This document shows, one piece after another, positions 57,401 to 64,000 of a stretch of 64,000 nt of DNA. Source of the DNA: Pestalotiopsis fici W106-1 (Eukaryota; Ascomycota; Sordariomycetes; Amphisphaeriales; Sporocadaceae); assembly GCF_000516985.1 (NCBI RefSeq), contig NW_006917094.1, positions 2,604,001 to 2,668,000 on the forward strand, given 5' to 3'. Position numbers and translations under genes: made by a program. The notes beneath the pieces are model-generated. The model worked only from the letters and a program-made list of their open reading frames with translations, was not told the DNA's origin and did not search any database. The stretch's first letter is position 1; each line of letters begins with the position of its first letter.

Positions 57401-60400
57401 GTGTTACTGCGCACGTGGTGAGAGATCTGATAGATCGATAGATTCAATGACCAAGAAATACACCAAGGCTGGGTTATGAAAAACAGTGTTTGGGTGAGTA
57501 ATAAAAAAAAAAGGCAATGGTGATAAAAACCTTGAGGTGCGACTTATTGAGCAAGGTTGCAAAAGGTCCAAGTGCTGGGCAACTCAGCCAGTTGCAACCG
57601 TGACGGTTCCGAGGGTGGCGGGAACGCCAAAATCACACCTCATCCTGGAGGAGAAACCGAAGGAGTCTCGTCTCAAACAGACGATCGCGAAGGCGGGCAT
57701 CATAACATCATTCCAGGAGGCAAAAGTCGGCTAATCTCTGACCCATATTATGACATATTGATGATTTCTAGGAAGTTATCAATGTGCTCTTCAAGATAAG
57801 TGCAAATTTGAGAAGTACTATGTAAGCGCATTGTGCATAATACGTAGCCTGATATTGAATTTGTGCTGGGGCTGTCCTCCAAAAGCAAGGGGCCATTTCA
57901 CTGAGCATCAGCCTCCATGTGGCTCTCCAAGGCTCAAGTACCTAAAGGGCACCCCCTGAACTACCTATGGAGAAGGGGGGAGGATACATTGGTCCTCCGC
58001 TCCATATTGTGTAGGTAGATCGTCGATCATTAACATGCCAGAGTCATCTCTCCGATACCTAGACGGGCCTCTGTGCGTTTCGTCCCCTACTGTGATGTGT
58101 AGGAAGTAAAGGGCGGGTTAGCGGAGATGAAATGGAAGGCTGATTTACGACCTGTGCTGGTAAAATGCTGGCCGACTCATGCGTGCAAACTTCAGGCCTA
58201 CGGATCCTTCTGGAAGCCCGGCTACGTCGACTAGGGGACCGGGTATTAGAATGTCTCACCCGGGAGGGGCACCACAGAACATCCCAATGCTTCGGATCAC
58301 GCTCAGGTTGATTTCAACGGAAGCTTTGATTACGAGATGGCGGGAGACCGGCCACAGATGGGCTTCAGACTTGAGCAGGGCTAGAGAGAAGAGGAAAAGA
58401 GGGAAGAAGATTAAGAGCACACTGGTCAGTCAGTGTTAAATCGCCCGCTGGTCTCAGATTTCAATCCGATCATCTAGTCCATCGACACAGTGTGCTGTTG
58501 GCGCCGGGGAGGATCTTCAGGATGCCCCGGATGCCTGGTCATGAACTATCAAAATTCAAGATCCGGGCTACCGAATGTTGCTCTGCGCAACAACGCCAAT
58601 TTTGTTCAAGAGAATCTTGGTGCTCGCGATTCATCGAAGTCAAGACGGTGCTCATTTAGGAAGCAAGCAGCCATGGCAGCCCAAAGGAACAAGCTCTGCC
58701 TGTATATTGAACAATTGAACTGTGAGGTAGCCCAAGTTGATGGCGCAGAGTTTGGGGCGGCCGTCGAGTGTGCAATTGCAACTGCAACTCTAAAAGGGCT
58801 GAAAGTGGCCTAGTTCTCTACACTGTGAGAGTCTACACCTCCAAACGGACCACTGGCCATTGACAGGGTCCGCCAACGCTCCATCGGAAACGAAGCTCGA
58901 AATAGGACAAATGCGTGTGGAGCAGAAATCCAAGAGTTGGGCAACGATTCACGCCCGCCCATTCTATGCCATTCTCAGACAGACCTGCAGAACCGTGCGA
59001 AAGTCACTGACACTTTGACTGACGCGGCTCGTTCTTTAATAGCATGGCAGCAAACATGATCTGTATCATTATCTAAGAGTGTGTGAAGACGATGATATGT
59101 ATGAGCATGAGTAGGGGGCCCAGGCCGAGAAAGTGGTGTCAGCGTGTTCCTGTTAGGTATCAATCGCGAGATCTTAATTCGCATCCAAACCCTCGAGGGG
59201 TTGTGCAAGCCAAAAACATGCAAAAGTTGGTCCTTCGTACAGATTGCCATGCTTCTCTGGTTGCTTGAGTGTTCCTGCCGACGAGCCGCTAACCCGACCC
59301 GGGTTAAGATGGCGTCTCGTTCCCGGCACTCGCATGGGACAGCAGCAGCACGCTGCAAAGAAAAGTTATTTTACCACTCACAATCACTTTACGCGAGAAC
59401 CACACGTCATGATGAACATGTGCAACCACTAAACCGACGAGAGAACTAGGCGTGTATAGCCTCGCGTTCCGAGCAGATTCCATCAGGAAAGGTTGGAGGG
59501 GTTTTGGGTTGCGTTTTCGGACTTATCAAGCCACTTCCAAGGCATATAGTGTAGCTTGTGTAGGTACCCAGGTAGGATCAACGGCCTGGAATGGATTACA
59601 GTATGGAACCAACAGTGCCAATTGAGTCGGCTACCGCTTTGCTTTTCACTGTGAAGTGGCTTTTTCCATTGAAGGTAATGGACACGTTTTTGGGGATATG
59701 ACATAGAAATGCCCATAATAATGACCTGTGTTCCCCAAATGACTCTATTGAATATCAAGCTTGTTTCGTCATTTGCTGTGGAAGAATAAGTTGCGGAAGA
59801 TCCCAATTGCCACGTTATTTGAGGTATGTCTCAGGTCTCGGCGAGACGCAGCTGGGACGTCGTTGAGATTATTATGGGTGGCTCTCGCCTAATTTCTACA
59901 GTATCATTCATGACTGCCGGCTAGACAACATTCATCTATCAGCTCGCCAACCTCCTGCATGCTTACGTGACGACTCCGTTGAATTTTCCTTGGCTGGTGT
60001 GGGCGCGACACAGGACAGAGTTTCTGTCTTGTCAGCAGGGCAGGCCATTTTCGGCATACCGTGAATTTTCCAGTGTCTTGATCGTGTGAAAATTCACCGC
60101 TAGATAACAGAGGATATGCCTGCAGACTTTCTCCGTTGTACGGCAACCGCAGGTCCGTACGTGTGGGGTTGAACCGTCTAACTTTTTTTTTTTCTCACTC
60201 TACTACTACTCCGTCTTCCCGTAGAGGCATCGTGAGGTGGATATGTTGTGGGCTGATGACTATTGAGGCTCGAATTCCGCAGTGGGTGGAAGAACTTAAC
60301 CAGGCGCTATCATGAATCGAGCACCAAGGTGCATAACTCTTGTTGTATGACTAATGATTGAGACGGCAAGAAAACTCATGCACTGCCGATTTGAGAAGGA

Positions 60401-63400
60401 TATGGAGTGGATGATATCATGCTGCTGCTATGGCTTGTCTCAAAAATCATAATGAGCAAGGCTAGATGCATCGCCAATATCGTCGGTGCATTGTTAGATG
60501 GCGTCAGTGAAGAATAAGTTTGCGTCCTCAAGGTTCGGTGTTTGGCAGAAACGGGTTAAGAATTTTCTTCGAGATGGCCAGCGACGATCCACCAGGTAGA
60601 GAGCCAAACATGGTTAGGGGCCATCCGACATTGAGAGGCTGAGCCCGTCAAAGTCGGCATGTAAATCTATGCCGACAAGACGAAAAAAATGTCTGTTTAT
60701 GCTCAACAAACATAAGAGAGCATATCATAAGGCGTGAACAATGAGATATGATAGGATGATGAGCAGCAGTATAATAAACTTGTACGCCGAGGTGGAAACG
60801 CGGCGACAAGGGATTAGGCGTTTCCCAATTCGGCAGGTACGCGTGTGGCCCCAGCACTAAGGATCTGCAGTACCCTTGGCGACTTGCATTATTGCTTACA
60901 TTATTCTCAAGCCGACACTCAGTGGTCTTGTTAGTTGCTGCTGGGTATCCTCTGATACAGTGTCTAGACTGTGCATTTAGACTGTTGCCGTTAGTGTCTT
61001 CAATATTGTGTGTACTGTCACGTAGGTAATGCATAGCTGAATATCAAATCGTAAAGTTGACAGGCTTCGCTATGCTGATTGATGCCAAAGGCCTTCGCGC
61101 GGTGTGAGATGTGCGAGGCCCAAGCTGAGCGAACATTGCAGTATGTAGCCCGGTCCTGTCTTGTCTCTAGATTTGATTTGTCGCGGTCATGGCAGAAGGC
61201 TACGAGATAGAATGTTGGTGATGAAAGGCTTTGATCAAGAAACATCTCTCGGTAACGAGGACAGGAGCGTGCGTGGGTGTAGGTGCGTTGTCTCACGGCA
61301 AGCGGAAGCACAAAATGCTGCTAAAGCAATCATGGCCAGGACGCCCAATCATGATAGATGGTCGATACAGGAGCCCGCGAACCCGGTAACACTGCTTCTG
61401 CCCTGACTTGCACGACAATGGCTTCAGGATCGCCTCCTGTCGCATACTGTGCTTCGCCGAAACCAGGTGTGGAACTAACATTTGGCTGAGAACGTCCGAG
61501 AGAGTCTGGGTCTATCTTCTGGACGAGACCGTACGACACGGCCGGATAGGACGTGTAGTGGCCGGCCTAAGGCGTCGGGTCTCTGCCATTGGATGAAGAT
61601 GATGAATAAGGTGAGTGTGTGAACTGTATGCGTGGTGTGTGGCCACTCACTGGGTCGCGCCCCCGGATGCGCCTGAGAAAGAAAAGCGAGAGGGAAATCG
61701 GAAATTGTGCAAGCCTCGTTGGATGATAGAGTGTAATAGCGACCTTCATACCTGCATTGGCTGCCATGCGTGTTTCGACCTGACTCCAATCCAGTGGCTG
61801 GGGCCTTCTCAACATTACACGCATGACAATAGATTGATTTTCCATTCAAGTCGTGTTTTAACGCGTCTGGGCAAATTGATTGGCTTGGACGTGAGGTGCC
61901 GGCGCGAACAGGCCGTCCATTTGCCTTGGTATTCCTGCAGATTTTCCAAGGGCTGAAGCGACGCTACAGCAATCCCTGGACCCATGCCTGCAGTTGGCTA
62001 TCTCGGCGCAGTGAGCACTATTTTAATTGTACCTTGGTAGGGTCCGAAGAACAATGAGCAGCAGTCGCAGCGGCGAGCAACATTCTCAACCTGTTCGACA
62101 CATTCTGATGGCGCGCTCCAGCTAGAAATTGCTCTCGACAGCTAATCTTTTGCTTCCTTACTATACCTGTCAGTGACTGGCATGCATGTACAGTCCCCAG
62201 AGGATAGTGGCACACAGTGGCAAGGAACCCAGACACAGCGTGCGTATCCACTGTAGATTGTCTACTGTGTACAGTATCTGTCCATTGGGCGTAGTGTAGG
62301 TGGTGTAATTTATATGCTGTGCATGAACGTAGTGCTCTCACGTCAAAAGTGCCGATCGGCATCGCAAAACCATTTGAAGGTGAGAAGTGAGAGCTGAGAG
62401 GTTGCCAGCCCATATGCGCGCGCAGTGCACGATGGAGATCTTTGGCATTGCAGCAGAGCACTGCATGGTGATGCTGGCTAGTGTCTTGTTTGACAGGATA
62501 CATGAGGTAAGCTACCTAGCATTGTCCAGTAGAGCTCCGGGCGATCTGAGGATCCATGGTCTTGGTAACGTATTTGATATATTGCCCTGCGAGATCTTTT
62601 TTTTTATTATGTGCCCTCTCACTCATCTTGACGCGTACCATGCGTGTCGTCTAATTGATTGACAGGTTCATGCCATTATTACCTAGGGGGCCACTGGCGT
62701 GTCGGAGAAGGCTGCGTACGATGCCGGACAACGACTTGGAGCATGAAAAAGGACAGCCCCGTGTTTGCGTGCCTGGCACTAACGTAAGGACCTCGTCCTA
62801 GCAAGGAGGCATAGGCTCGTTTTGCCTAGAAGGGATCATACTGTACGGAGCATAGGGGTCGACAGGCCCGACATTCACCCAAAGCAGTGTTATCCAGAGC
62901 TAGCATACAATGCCATACATTAACAAAGCATTTTAGTCCTCTAAAGTTGCTTGCCCACGCCTCAACGGACTATCCGAAGTTGAATTAAAGCATAAGTAGT
63001 GCAGATGCACTAAGGGATTTCGACATCCCCATATCCCCCACAATGATGCGGCATCGTTGGAGTCGTGGAATATACACAGAACAATTATCGAACGTCATTC
63101 TCGATTCGTCGAGTGCATTACATACTTTGAACTAGCCTCGCTACAGTAGTCACCGGCCCTCTGAATTGATGCCCGTATCGGAACTTGTCGCAGAACGCGT
63201 CGCGACATATTTATCGTGAGGAGAGCAAGAGGGGAGAGAGAGGGAAAAAAAAAATATTTCGCTCACACTCCGATGGATGTCGTGCCATGTCGCGTTCTGC
63301 AGACCGCTTCGATCTTCGTTGTACATACATACGTGGGGGGATGGACCCCCAAAAAGAAGCTTGTTGTCTCCAGCCGCGATTTTTCAATGTGAAGTTTTTT

Positions 63401-64000
63401 CTTTCTTCTCTCCCTTCCCACCCTTCTCCTCTCCTCAGCCATGAGGCGTAAAGCGTCATGATCCGTCTAGGATTTGGTGACGAGTGTTTTTGATAAGTGG
63501 CCCCATGATGAACATAGTTCCCCCGCTTCAGAGTTTGCGGGCGGCCGGCAAAAAAAAAAAGAGGCGATCCAGGGTCTTCTCGGTGGTCGTCGACTACCAG
63601 AATGTACAATAAAAGGGCCGGGCGCGATCAGAGTTTGAAGGACTATCCTGCCACCACCTCCACTGCGAAAGAGGACCATTATTACGTGCATGGAAAGTTA
63701 CCGACTCTTGTGGCGTGGAAAGTTCGACAGTCCACAATGTCTTTGATGCTATAGGCCGTTGATAGGCAACTGGCATGCACACAACGGGTCAAGGTGAGAG
63801 AGGCCCATTCATGCGTTTTCGGTCGTGGTCCAAACAAATACAAGATGGATTCGGTCGTTCTTAGTGGTCTACCAAAGACATGTGCAAGTAAGACAGATAA
63901 AACTCGGCCTTGCATCCGTCCCATCCTCGCATCCATAAACAAAAACACAATACACACACACAAAACACATACTTTGGCCGCTTGTTCTAATCACTTGACC

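Larger units (their letters stand above)
52253..64000. other. 11.7-kb gene-poor region to window end
   Basis: No coding gene can be supported. Frames are short, overlap on both strands and lack domains, start context or consistent introns. Visible features are a 20-A run near 53034-53053, a CA/TACA microsatellite near 54387-54426 and many scattered short homopolymers. It may be a long upstream region of a gene past the edge, or hold non-coding RNA or decayed repeats. Confidence 0.5.

Noticed and set aside
58490..58813. 107-codon plus-strand frame
   Set aside because: Some alanine-rich stretches look protein-like, but there is no start context, no family and no supporting exon nearby.

Overview
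The window is nuclear DNA of a filamentous ascomycete (Pezizomycotina; a Sordariomycete is my guess, but the sequence does not settle it). The evidence is the gene structure: genes with a few short introns of about 50-120 nt, GTRNGT donors, CTRAC branch sites and YAG acceptors. The gene content fits too: a Rng2-type IQGAP, a GPR1/FUN34/YaaH acetate transporter, fungal IMP dehydrogenase, a Zn2Cys6 regulator and secreted lipase. I found no operons, tRNA, rRNA or CRISPR. Exon joins were worked out by hand from phase and splice motifs.

Left part, 1-15 kb. After about 3.4 kb without a recognisable gene there is a possible lipid-modifying group: an FAD-dependent amine-oxidase-like protein (-), a divergently transcribed membrane-anchored SAM methyltransferase (+, with an apparent one-base frameshift) and a three-histidine-box sterol desaturase/fatty acid hydroxylase (-). 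A secreted lipase follows. Next comes an element bounded by perfect 32-bp terminal inverted repeats and TA duplications that contains a 100-N assembly gap, then the 3' remnant of a CorA-like membrane transporter gene. A three-exon gene for a small secreted protein closes this part.

Middle, 15-45 kb. A 6-kb gene-poor stretch holds simple repeats and a cluster of GCCAAG motifs. Core cell-biology genes follow: acetate transporter (+), IQGAP (-), IMP dehydrogenase (+) and a glutamate-carboxypeptidase-II-like M28 membrane peptidase (-). Then four plus-strand genes lie in a row: MFS transporter, medium-chain dehydrogenase/reductase, Zn2Cys6 transcription factor and a seven-helix membrane protein. 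They look like a small export/detoxification or metabolite group.

Right part, 45-64 kb. A divergent pair shares a 0.63-kb intergenic region. One gene encodes a 1427-residue protein of unknown function with a possible OTU-like cysteine-protease tail. The other encodes a 580-residue protein with a retropepsin-like D-T-G-A motif. This pair is the best candidate here for an undescribed system. The last 11.7 kb has no gene I can support.
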